Part shown: one piece after another, positions 1 to 6,711 of the stretch
How positions within the stretch are numbered: the first letter of the stretch is position 1
How the letters are laid out: the number at the start of each line of letters is the position of its first letter
NCBI GenBank assembly: GCA_032229885.1
Contig: JAVYAJ010000096.1
Location: 1-16,104 of the forward strand
Reading direction: 5' to 3'
DNA from: Anammoximicrobium sp032229885
GTDB lineage: Bacteria; Planctomycetota; Planctomycetia; Pirellulales; Pirellulaceae
DNA: 16,104 nt
Translations under genes and position numbers: made by a program
Notes under the pieces: generated by a model
Seen by the model: only the letters and a program-made list of their open reading frames with translations
The model's database searches: none
What the model was told of the DNA's origin: nothing

Positions 1-98
1 CGCGCGGCGCCAGCCCTGGGGCGTTGCCCCAGGCTACGGTGATCGGAGGCCTTCGGCCAAACAGATTCTTGGGTTGCGGGCACTGGCCCGCGTTAAGC
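1..98 (+). repeat. Dispersed hairpin repeat, copy A (modules H1-H2-H3)
   Basis: Three short palindromic modules lie in a row. H1 (15-33) is CCTGGGGC, loop GTT, GCCCCAGG, an 8-bp perfect stem. H2 (48-58) is GGCC-TTC-GGCC. H3 (71-98) begins GGGTTGCGGG and ends CGCGTTAAGC, with a GCGGG/CCCGC stem inside. Bases 1-37 are a perfect inverted copy of 10527-10563. H3 matches the reverse complement of 10749-10776 at 25 of 28 positions. The element may extend left of the window. It looks like a non-coding, REP-like family; reading frames through it are not genes. Confidence 0.8.
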
Positions 99-396
99 TA
101 AGAGCAATCAACCGTGTTGGACACTGATCGCTCGTTCGGTGTCCGAGCCGACGCTCGCCCAGGGCAGTCGCAGACCGCGGCAGGCGCCGCGGCGCCCGAG
201 ACCGTCGGTCGGGCGCGTCGCCGCGAACCAGTGACGCCCTCCGGAGCGCGGGTATCGATCGAAAGAACCGCCAAAGTCGGCCCCGACGCCACGGGTGCGG
301 CCAGTCACAGATTCCGGGCGGCGACTGAAAGGGGACGACGTCGATTCGGGGGAATCTATTCTGCTGGACCGCTGTTTTCTTACAGAAGGAGACTCG
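99..396. other. Gene-free leader upstream of the first CDS
   Basis: About 300 bases between hairpin repeat A and the first gene. Several frames stay open here only because the GC content is high, and none encodes a recognisable domain. The only functional signal I can support is the ribosome binding site AGAAGGAG ending 5 bases before the ATG at 397. I see no convincing promoter pair. Confidence 0.5.
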
Positions 397-2178
397 ATGA
401 TGAAGCCGAACGTGCTGCGAGTCGTGAACTTTATTGCTGTATCGGGGTTTGTCCTCGTCTGGGGGGCGGTAGCCGTGCCGATTGGCAGCGTCGGGGCCGC
501 TCAACGCCCGAACGCGAGCGAGGCCGCCGCGCTGTCGCCGAACGCGAATGCCGGCGGCGCCGCGCCGTCCGAGACCGAATCCGCCGGGTATCACGTGCTG
601 TACAACGGCATTCGCCTGCCGGATGTCTGGCCGCCGCGCGAGCAGGATTTTCCGGAGGATCCACAGCGCCCGCCGTATCTGAGCTCGCCGCCCGCCGTGA
701 TTCCGATCGACGTCGGTCGGCAACTGTTCGTGGATGATTTTCTGATCGAACAGACGACGCTCGCGCGGACCTTTCATCGGCCACGTTACGCAGCCGACAA
801 TCCTGTGCTGAAGCCCGATCGACCTTGGGAGATGGCTAATGGCAAGCCCTATGCGATGCCGTTCAGCGACGGCGTCTGGTGGGATCCGCGGGATCGCTGT
901 TTCAAGCTGTGGTATTACGCGGGCAGTTCGGCCACTTGCTATGCGACATCGGCCGACGGCATCCACTGGAACAAGCCGCCGCTCGATGTCGAACCGGGCA
1001 CAAACGTCGTGTTCCGCGGCTGGCGAGATTCGAGTACGGTGTGGCTCGACCCGGAACCGCGCGAGGCGAGCGAGCGGTTCAAGATGGCCGTGTACCAGGG
1101 GAACTTTGCGCTCTACCGCTCGGCGGATGGCATTCACTGGACCAAAGCGGCTGACGGCGCGAAGACGGGCGACCGCAGCACGTTTTTCTATAATCCTTTT
1201 CGCGAGCGCTGGGTGTTCAGCATTCGGTCGAACTCGCGCTGGGGGCGCAGTCGGCGATACTGGGAGACGACCGATTTCTTTGCGTTTGCCGACACGCCCG
1301 AGGTGAAGAGCGAGACCGTCGCTTGGGTGGCGTCTGACAGCGCGGATCCGCCGCGCGATGATCTGAGGGCTCGACCGCAACTGTACAATCTCGACTGCGT
1401 GGCATACGAAAGCGTGCTGTTGGGGCTGTTCAGCATTTGGCGAGGCGATTATCGCAACCCGGCGACGGACGAAGCCCGACGACTGCTGGAACTGGGGCGA
1501 CCGAAACAGAACTCGGTGTGCGTTGGTTTCAGCCGCGACGGCTTCCATTGGGATCGCCCCGACCGCCAGCCCTTTCTACCCACCTCGGAACAGATGGGCG
1601 ATTGGAACTGGGGGAACGTCCAGTCGACGGTCCCGTGCTGCTTGGTCGTCGGCGACGAGCTGTGGTTTTACGTCAGCGGGAGGGCCGGCAAGAGCTTTCC
1701 CGGCGCCCAACACCTCGATTCGGGCGCGAGCCTGGGGCTGGCTCGGCTGCGCCGCGATGGCTTCGTGTCGCGGGACGCCGACGCCGACGGCGGCACACTC
1801 ACCACGCGGCCCATCCGCTTTCACGGCCGGCATCTGTTTGTCAATCTCGATGCGCCGGAGGGCGAGTTGCGCGTCGAGGTACTCGATTCGGCCGGCCAGC
1901 CGCTGCCTCCGTTCGACCGACGGCGCTGCCCTGCGATCCGCGGCGACAGCACGCGCCAGCGAGTCGTCTGGGACGAGGCGCCGGATCTGTCGGCCGTCGC
2001 CGGCCAGCCGGTCCGTCTTCGCTTCCATCTGACCGCGGGCAAGCTGTATTCGTTCTGGGTCACGCCCGATCCGGATGGCGCCAGTTACGGCTATGTCGCC
2101 GGTGGCGGCCCCGGCTTCAGCGGCCCGCTGGATCGACCAAACGGATCTCGAACAACTGAGGCCAGTTCTTCCCGGTGA
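397..2178 (+). CDS. Exported glycosidase-like five-bladed propeller protein
   Basis: 593 residues. The frame is open from 295, but AGAAGGAG lies just upstream of the tandem ATG codons at 397/400, and the protein then starts with a normal secretion signal (MMKPN, hydrophobic residues 8-30, likely cleavage near SVGA-AQ at 34). Residues 35-62 are a low-complexity Ala/Pro linker. VDDFLIE at 112-118 followed by a TFHRPR element opens the domain found in many planctomycete exported proteins related to GH32/GH43-type propellers. The motif S-x-D-G-x-H-W recurs at about 185, 242 and 379, as expected for propeller blades. The C-terminus is a small beta-rich domain. Substrate and catalytic activity are unknown and no acid pair can be assigned with confidence. 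The last 62 bp overlap the convergent cyclotransferase gene. The natural family end appears to be near GYVAGGGPGFSGP, so the terminal 15 or so residues are a tail. Confidence 0.85.
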   Translation: MMKPNVLRVVNFIAVSGFVLVWGAVAVPIGSVGAAQRPNASEAAALSPNANAGGAAPSETESAGYHVLYNGIRLPDVWPPREQDFPEDPQRPPYLSSPPAVIPIDVGRQLFVDDFLIEQTTLARTFHRPRYAADNPVLKPDRPWEMANGKPYAMPFSDGVWWDPRDRCFKLWYYAGSSATCYATSADGIHWNKPPLDVEPGTNVVFRGWRDSSTVWLDPEPREASERFKMAVYQGNFALYRSADGIHWTKAADGAKTGDRSTFFYNPFRERWVFSIRSNSRWGRSRRYWETTDFFAFADTPEVKSETVAWVASDSADPPRDDLRARPQLYNLDCVAYESVLLGLFSIWRGDYRNPATDEARRLLELGRPKQNSVCVGFSRDGFHWDRPDRQPFLPTSEQMGDWNWGNVQSTVPCCLVVGDELWFYVSGRAGKSFPGAQHLDSGASLGLARLRRDGFVSRDADADGGTLTTRPIRFHGRHLFVNLDAPEGELRVEVLDSAGQPLPPFDRRRCPAIRGDSTRQRVVWDEAPDLSAVAGQPVRLRFHLTAGKLYSFWVTPDPDGASYGYVAGGGPGFSGPLDRPNGSRTTEASSSR

Positions 2179-3103
2179 CGAACAGGCGGTCGTGCTCGGC
2201 GTCATAGGCGATGCCATTGGCGCACTGCTCGCGATCCAGCCCGGCGGGAATCACGTTCCGCAGGTCGATCCAGCCGCGCACTTCGCCCGTGGCCGGATCG
2301 ATCCGCGCGACATAGTCGCGGTACCAGATGTTCGCCAGGATCTCGCCACGGACGTATTCCAATTCGTTCAGATTCGCTACGCGCCGCCCGCCGCTGCGGA
2401 CCATGATCTGGCGCACGACGCGGAACGTCTTCGGGTCCAGGAATCGGAGCGTCGCCGACCCGTCGCTCAGGATCAAGTTGACGCCATCGTGCGTCAGCCC
2501 CCAGCCTTCGCCGGAATAGCGCAGGCGCCGCAGTTCGCGAAGGGTCGCCCGGTCGTAGACCAGGGCGATCTGGTTTCGCCAAGTCAACTGGAAGATCTGA
2601 CCGCCCCACACGGCGATGCCTTCGCCGAACAGGTTTTTGGGCAGGGGTACGGACTGCAGCACGCGACCCGACTCGAGCGCAACGCGGCGCAGCGTCGACT
2701 CGCCGTATAGGCCGGTTCCTTCGACCAGTTCGCCCGCGTCGAAGACCAAGCCTTGCGTGTACGCACGCGGGTCGTGCGGATAGGCGCGGACGACCTCGAC
2801 GTCCCAGCGGGCGGGCGGCGGTTGCCAGGCCAGCAGCCACGCGCCGGCGATCCCGATTCCGGCGAGCATGCCGACGCCGATCGCCCACGGCGTCCAGCGA
2901 CGCGCCGGCCCGATCCGCACAGCCGCCGCCGTTGACGGTCCAGCGGTCGTGGACGGTCGCGCGGTTCCCGCGGCGGCCGCGGACGCTGACGGACCGTGCG
3001 CCGCTGCGTCTCGAGACGCTGACGACCGATCAGGGGGCTGAGACACCGGGATATCGGAACTTGCCTGCCGCCGTGTCGATCTGCGCGGGCTTCGCTTGCT
3101 CAT
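2117..3103 (-). CDS. Glutaminyl-peptide cyclotransferase, membrane-anchored
   Basis: 328 residues. The enzyme family (plant/bacterial type, Glu_cyclase_2) converts N-terminal glutamine of peptides to pyroglutamate with release of ammonia, using a five-bladed propeller. Family hallmarks are in order: YPHDPRAYTQGL (about 107-118), GTGLYGES, FGEGIAVWGGQIFQLTW, YSGEGWGLTHDG, LNELEY, ANIWYRDYVARIDP, CANGIAYD and LFVTGKNWPQLFEIRLV at the end. Residues 1-72 are an Arg/Ala/Ser/Pro-rich tail, followed by one hydrophobic helix (73-93), so the catalytic domain should face the periplasm. The start is the ATG at 3103, which overlaps the sufE stop as ATGA, indicating translational coupling. A GTG at residue 62 is an alternative start without a visible ribosome binding site. 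The 3' end overlaps the convergent gene by 62 bp; because the conserved LFEIRLV lies inside the overlap, this end is real. Confidence 0.93.
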   Translation of the reverse strand: MSKRSPRRSTRRQASSDIPVSQPPDRSSASRDAAAHGPSASAAAAGTARPSTTAGPSTAAAVRIGPARRWTPWAIGVGMLAGIGIAGAWLLAWQPPPARWDVEVVRAYPHDPRAYTQGLVFDAGELVEGTGLYGESTLRRVALESGRVLQSVPLPKNLFGEGIAVWGGQIFQLTWRNQIALVYDRATLRELRRLRYSGEGWGLTHDGVNLILSDGSATLRFLDPKTFRVVRQIMVRSGGRRVANLNELEYVRGEILANIWYRDYVARIDPATGEVRGWIDLRNVIPAGLDREQCANGIAYDAEHDRLFVTGKNWPQLFEIRLVDPAGR

Positions 3104-3552
3104 CGTTGGCACGACGCACCGTCCGGAGGTCCTGGAACGATCTCTTCCGCCAGCCGACGAATACGTTTGATCATCGAGTGAAAACCGTTGCTCCGCGAGC
3201 GGCTCAGATGCCGGCCCAGGTCTAACCGATCGAAAATGCTCTCGATGTCCAACGCGTCGATTTCGCGCGCCGTGCGGCCCGAACACAGCATCAGCAAGAT
3301 CGCAACCAGCCCTCGAACGATCTGCGAATCACTGTCGGCGACCAGACGGATCACCGGTGGGTCGCCGGGTTCGACGCGCATCACCAGCCAGACATTGCTG
3401 ACGCACCCTTGGACGCGCGTCTGTTCAGTTTTCAAATCGTCCGGCATGCCCGGCAGCGCGTCGCCCAGCTCGATGATATAGCGGTAGCGGTCTTCCCAGG
3501 TGTCCAGATCTTCGAAATCTTCGACGATCTCGTCGATGCTTGCCGTTTTCAC
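3100..3552 (-). CDS. sufE: SufE-type cysteine desulfurase activator
   Basis: 150 residues. SufE proteins accept persulfide sulfur from the SufS cysteine desulfurase and pass it to the Fe-S scaffold in the cytoplasm. Seen here: the N-terminal helix followed by YRYIIELGDALP, then TRVQGCVSNVWL with the sulfur-accepting cysteine at position 50, and GLVAILLMLCSGRTAREI towards the C-terminus. Length is normal for the family. The start is GTG at 3552 with GAGGAA (3560-3565) 7 bases upstream. No sufS, sufB, sufC or sufD lies in the window, so this copy is separated from a suf cluster. It is the first gene of a two-gene unit with the glutaminyl cyclotransferase, sharing an ATGA overlap. Confidence 0.95.
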   Translation of the reverse strand: MKTASIDEIVEDFEDLDTWEDRYRYIIELGDALPGMPDDLKTEQTRVQGCVSNVWLVMRVEPGDPPVIRLVADSDSQIVRGLVAILLMLCSGRTAREIDALDIESIFDRLDLGRHLSRSRSNGFHSMIKRIRRLAEEIVPGPPDGASCQR

Positions 3553-3833
3553 TGTCGACTTCCTCGTTTCGCTAGGCGACGACCGGCGTCGGATCGGGAC
3601 AACCGACGCAGGCCTCGCGATTCGCGTCCGGCCGTGGCGGGCGCGTGGCGCCGACGCGCGCGGTCGCCGGAGTTCGATCCGCGCCCGGTTTGCGGTTCGC
3701 CCGCTGGCCGCCGGTCGTTGCGCACGCGGCGCATGGCCCGCGCCGGGCGTAGGCCGCGCCGACGTGCCGCTCTATTGCGTGCGCCGTCCTGCGCAGCCGC
3801 GCCTCGCACGCCATCCGGGCCGCGACCGCACGC

Positions 3834-3863
3834 TTGTGCAGGCTGCGCGTCCCGACGTATTGT
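3834..3863. promoter_or_regulatory. Promoter-like two-block motif, copy 1
   Basis: TTGTGC (3834-3839), an 18-base spacer, then TATTGT (3858-3863). The surrounding blocks GCTTGTGC and CCGACGTATTGTA recur at 4063-4095 with the same spacing and an unrelated spacer sequence. Read on the plus strand it resembles a -35/-10 pair facing eboE. On the minus strand the same bases give TACAAT, a good -10 facing sufE, but without a good -35. Orientation is therefore unresolved. Confidence 0.4.
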
Positions 3864-4064
3864 ATACCTTGCACGGCTCGGAATGACGGCTCGTCGAGCG
3901 GCCCGTGGCCCGCTCTCGCCGCGTGGGCGATGGCGTGCGACCGGTCGTCCACGCCCGCGCACGGCATCGTGGCAGCATCGTGGCGGCATCGAGTACGACG
4001 ATCTCGTTAGCTTGGCCCCAAATCTCGGCCCATGCCCCGAGTCTCCGGCCAGTGAATGGATGGC

Positions 4065-4094
4065 TTGTGCGACGGATGCAAACCGACGTATTGT
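4065..4094. promoter_or_regulatory. Promoter-like two-block motif, copy 2
   Basis: TTGTGC (4065-4070), 18 bases, TATTGT (4089-4094). It is the second copy of the motif at 3834-3863. In plus orientation, transcription would begin near 4101, about 20 bases before the eboE start codon at 4122, a sensible position for the eboE promoter. A minus-strand reading gives TACAAT and would leave a leader of roughly 500 bases before sufE. Confidence 0.45.
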
Positions 4095-4121
4095 AGGGCC
4101 TTTTCGAGGCTTGCCAACGCC

Positions 4122-5324
4122 ATGACGATCCAGTTGGGATATTGCACGAACGTCCACGCGGGCGCGGATCTCGAACAGACCCTCGCCAATCTGCATCGGT
4201 ACGCGCTGGACGTCAAGCAGCGAGTCAGCCCGCACGCGCCCCTGGGAATCGGCCTCTGGCTGAGCGCCGCGGCGGCCCGCGAGCTGCAGGACGAGCGGCG
4301 GCTGGACGCGTTCCAAGCCTGGCTTGCTCAGGCCGGCCTGTGGCCGTTCACGTTCAACGGTTTTCCGCACGGCGACTTTCATCAGACGGTGGTGAAACGG
4401 GCCGTCTATCGGCCTGACTGGTCCGAACCAGCGCGGCTCGATTATACGCGAGACTTGATCGCCATCCAGGATCGGCTGTTGCCGGCGGGGTTGACGGGCA
4501 GCATTTCCACGCTGCCCGTGCGGTGGGGAACGCTGGATGCCGACCTGGACGCGCTCGAGGCCGCCGCGCAGAATCTGGCTGAGATCGCCGAACATCTGGC
4601 TCGCCTGCACCGCGACACGGGACGACGAATCTGGTTGTGCCTGGAACCCGAACCGGGCTGTGTCCTGCAGCGCAGCGGGGACGTGGTGCGTTTTTTTGAA
4701 CGCCATCTGTTGCCGGGCCGCGACGAGCGGACGCTTCGCGAGCACGTGCGGGTGTGCCATGACGTGTGCCACGCGGCCGTGATGTTCGAAGACCAGGCCG
4801 AGGCGATCGATCGTTATCGATCCGCGGGCATCCGGGTCGGGAAAGTCCAGGCGTCGTCGGCCGTCGCGGCGCCGTGGGATCGATTGGCCGGGGCCGATCG
4901 TCTGCGAGCCATCGCCCAACTGCGGACGTTCGACGAACCGCGGTATCTGCATCAGACCTGCGTCCGTCCGTCAGAAGATGCCGCTGCCGTGTTGTTCGAA
5001 GACTTGCCGCAAGCGCTGGAATCGCGCGCGGCGAACACCGGGCGCGGCCAGTGGCGCGTGCACTTCCACGTCCCGATCTTTGTCCAGCGCATCGAGTTGC
5101 TGGAAACCACGCAGGCGGATCTCGCAGCCTGTTGGCGAGCTACGCGGGAATGCTCAGAACTGACCCACTGGGAGATCGAGACCTACGCCTGGGATGTGCT
5201 CCCGCGAACGCTGCGCCCCACGACGCTGGCCGAAGGCATTGCCGCCGAGTTCCGGTGGTTTCAATCGGAGATCGTTGGGCAGGAGGCCGCACAGTCGTCG
5301 AGCCAGCCGCGGGCGGCCCGCTGA
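4122..5324 (+). CDS. eboE: EboE-like xylose-isomerase-type TIM-barrel protein
   Basis: 400 residues, close to the usual EboE length. EboE belongs to the Ebo set linked to export or trafficking of secondary metabolites in cyanobacteria and other bacteria; its reaction is not established. Recognised from LGYCTNVHAG at the N-terminus, GIGLWLS (42-48), FNGFPHGDFH (78-87), SISTLPVRWG (127-136), LEPEPGC (174-180), REHVRVCHDVCH (206-217), VHFHVPIF (313-320) and EIETYAWDVLP (351-361). The Glu, Asp/His and His residues in these motifs are the expected metal-site residues of an AP-endonuclease-2-type barrel. The ATG at 4122 is chosen because homology starts immediately; the ribosome binding site is weak (GAGG, 12 bases upstream). 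No eboA, B, C, D or F is in the window, so it is solitary here. The last 64 bp overlap the convergent isomerase gene and encode a Ser/Gln/Ala-rich tail beyond the family's usual end. Confidence 0.88.
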   Translation: MTIQLGYCTNVHAGADLEQTLANLHRYALDVKQRVSPHAPLGIGLWLSAAAARELQDERRLDAFQAWLAQAGLWPFTFNGFPHGDFHQTVVKRAVYRPDWSEPARLDYTRDLIAIQDRLLPAGLTGSISTLPVRWGTLDADLDALEAAAQNLAEIAEHLARLHRDTGRRIWLCLEPEPGCVLQRSGDVVRFFERHLLPGRDERTLREHVRVCHDVCHAAVMFEDQAEAIDRYRSAGIRVGKVQASSAVAAPWDRLAGADRLRAIAQLRTFDEPRYLHQTCVRPSEDAAAVLFEDLPQALESRAANTGRGQWRVHFHVPIFVQRIELLETTQADLAACWRATRECSELTHWEIETYAWDVLPRTLRPTTLAEGIAAEFRWFQSEIVGQEAAQSSSQPRAAR

Positions 5325-6097
5325 GAGTGTTCGAGCAGCTCGACGTAGTCCGGGTTCTCGAGATCCTCGCCCATCAGCTCGATGTCCAGGTCGCCGGAGT
5401 AATCGCAGCGGACCAGCGCGAGGACAAGCTCGCGCAGCGGCAGCGCGCCGCTGCCCAGGCGACAGCGATTCTGCTCGCCGCAGGGCGGCTGCCGGGCGTC
5501 GCCCAGTTGGACCAGCGAGATCCACGGCGACAGCTCGGGCAGGCGAGCCACAATCCCCGGCAGATGCCCCAGATGATAGGCGTCGAATACGATCTTGAGG
5601 TGAGGCGAAGCGTACGAGCGAACCAAGTCCAACGTCTCGTCCAAATCCGTCAGAAAGGTCCAGCCGACCGCACAGCCTTCGTGCATCGGCTCGATCGCCA
5701 AGACCACGCCCAACCGCTCGGCACGCGGCAACAACTCGTCGAGCGCGTTGCGAAACAGCCGCCGCGCATGGTTGTGGGTATGGCCCGAACGGGCTCCCGT
5801 GTAGACGACCAGCGAGTTGGCCTGCAGATCAGCGCTCAAGTTGATCGCTTCGAGGGCATCCTCGACGCTGTCCCGGTACGTCCGGCCGTCGCTGCCCGTA
5901 AAGCCTCCGGCCCACAACACGGCCGAGACGCGCAACGGGCAATCCCGGATCAGCTCGACGGCCTTTTCCTCGCCGAAATCCGATACTTTCTGCCGCCAAA
6001 CGGCGATTGAATCGAAGCCGGCCGCGGCGTAATGCTGAACGTCCTCGTCGAACGGCCAACGCAGGGTGGTCAGCTCGTTCATCGACAATCGAATCAT
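5261..6097 (-). CDS. Sugar phosphate isomerase/epimerase family protein
   Basis: 278 residues, a single xylose-isomerase-like TIM barrel (AP_endonuc_2), normal length. Members isomerise, epimerise or dehydrate sugars, keto-sugars and inositols using a divalent metal; this substrate is unknown. Visible elements are MNELTTLRWPFDEDV, YAAAGFDSIAVWRQK (23-37), LAIEPMHEG (133-141, Glu136), IVFDAYHLGH (169-178, Asp172), LVQLGDARQPP (195-205), GEQNRCRLGSG and DIEL (238-241, Glu240), giving the expected metal ligands. No signal peptide, so cytoplasmic. The ATG at 6097 has AAGGAG (6105-6110) 7 bases upstream; an ATG 15 bases further in is less well placed. The gene converges with eboE and overlaps it by 64 bp; the overlapping C-terminus is mostly past the barrel core. 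It is unrelated to EboE except in fold. Confidence 0.9.
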   Translation of the reverse strand: MIRLSMNELTTLRWPFDEDVQHYAAAGFDSIAVWRQKVSDFGEEKAVELIRDCPLRVSAVLWAGGFTGSDGRTYRDSVEDALEAINLSADLQANSLVVYTGARSGHTHNHARRLFRNALDELLPRAERLGVVLAIEPMHEGCAVGWTFLTDLDETLDLVRSYASPHLKIVFDAYHLGHLPGIVARLPELSPWISLVQLGDARQPPCGEQNRCRLGSGALPLRELVLALVRCDYSGDLDIELMGEDLENPDYVELLEHSQRAARGWLDDCAASCPTISD

Positions 6098-6711
6098 GGC
6101 TGCGCTCCTTCGCGGGTGCAGGTTTGCCGGTCGGACGCGACCAGTCGCTGGCCGGTCCGGACGCAGCGCGGCGCCGCAAGCGGTTCAGACCTGGTGCGCA
6201 AACGGAACGAGAGACACATCGAATTCTGCTGATCGTCGGCGCTGTCCATCCGACTCGAGCCCGAGCCGTTTCCAGGGCCGCTAGTATGCGGTATCGATCG
6301 GTCACTGTAAAGCGGCCCGCGCGACGAGCCTCGCGACCCGGGCCGCAGCGCCGAAATCGTTTGGAAAGCAATCCCTCAGCCGAGGTCGCTGCCCCCGTCG
6401 GTCACGTCCCGATATTCCGTCCGGCGGCGGTGCGAACGGCAGACACACCGCAACGCGCCTGTCCCGGGCGACGGCGCGGTCCGAGAGGGCGACGCGCCCG
6501 TCGTGGATCGAGACGCGTGGCGCGAAAGTCGGCCCGGCAGCCGCAAGCCTCGCTTGTCCATCGACCTCTCGGGCGGCCCCTGTCGGCTTTCTTCTCGAAG
6601 TTCGCCGGCGCGCGTCGCTGGATGGGCTCTCGTCGAGTAAGATAGGACGATCCGGGCAGCCCGACGCGTTGAATCGAGACCGGCGAGATCACCCGGGCGG
6701 GAGACAGTACG
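6098..6711. other. Divergent intergenic region, no gene seen
   Basis: 614 bases between the minus-strand isomerase and the plus-strand FAD oxidoreductase. Open frames on both strands translate to Arg/Pro/Ala-rich sequence with no recognisable domain. Visible signals are the two ribosome binding sites at its edges (AAGGAG at 6105-6110 for the minus gene and GGGAG at 6699-6703 for the plus gene). I cannot place a convincing promoter; TAAGAT at 6638-6643 is a weak -10 candidate for the plus gene. Confidence 0.5.

Larger units (their letters stand above)
3553..4121. other. Divergent intergenic region between sufE and eboE
   Basis: 569 bases without a credible gene. Long open frames cross it on both strands but give only Arg/Ala/Pro-rich translations with no domain. 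It contains a short tandem repeat (GCATCGTGGC twice plus a partial third unit, about 3964-3991) and the duplicated two-block motif listed separately. Because sufE and eboE are divergent, promoters for both must lie here or nearby. Confidence 0.6.

Noticed and set aside
34..1548. 504-codon open frame on the minus strand
   Set aside because: Antisense to the exported propeller gene, crosses the hairpin repeat, and shows no domain.
2075..2710. 211-codon plus-strand frame
   Set aside because: Antisense to the cyclotransferase; its apparent regularity reflects the propeller repeats on the opposite strand.
3549..4952. 467-codon open frame on the minus strand
   Set aside because: It runs antisense through eboE and the spacer, with an Arg/Pro-rich translation and no recognisable motif; EboE on the other strand is clear.
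6260..6290. Resemblance of CCGTTTCC plus TAGTATG to the copy Y element
   Set aside because: The two boxes are 8 bases apart here and 19 in copy Y, and the rest does not align; too weak to call.
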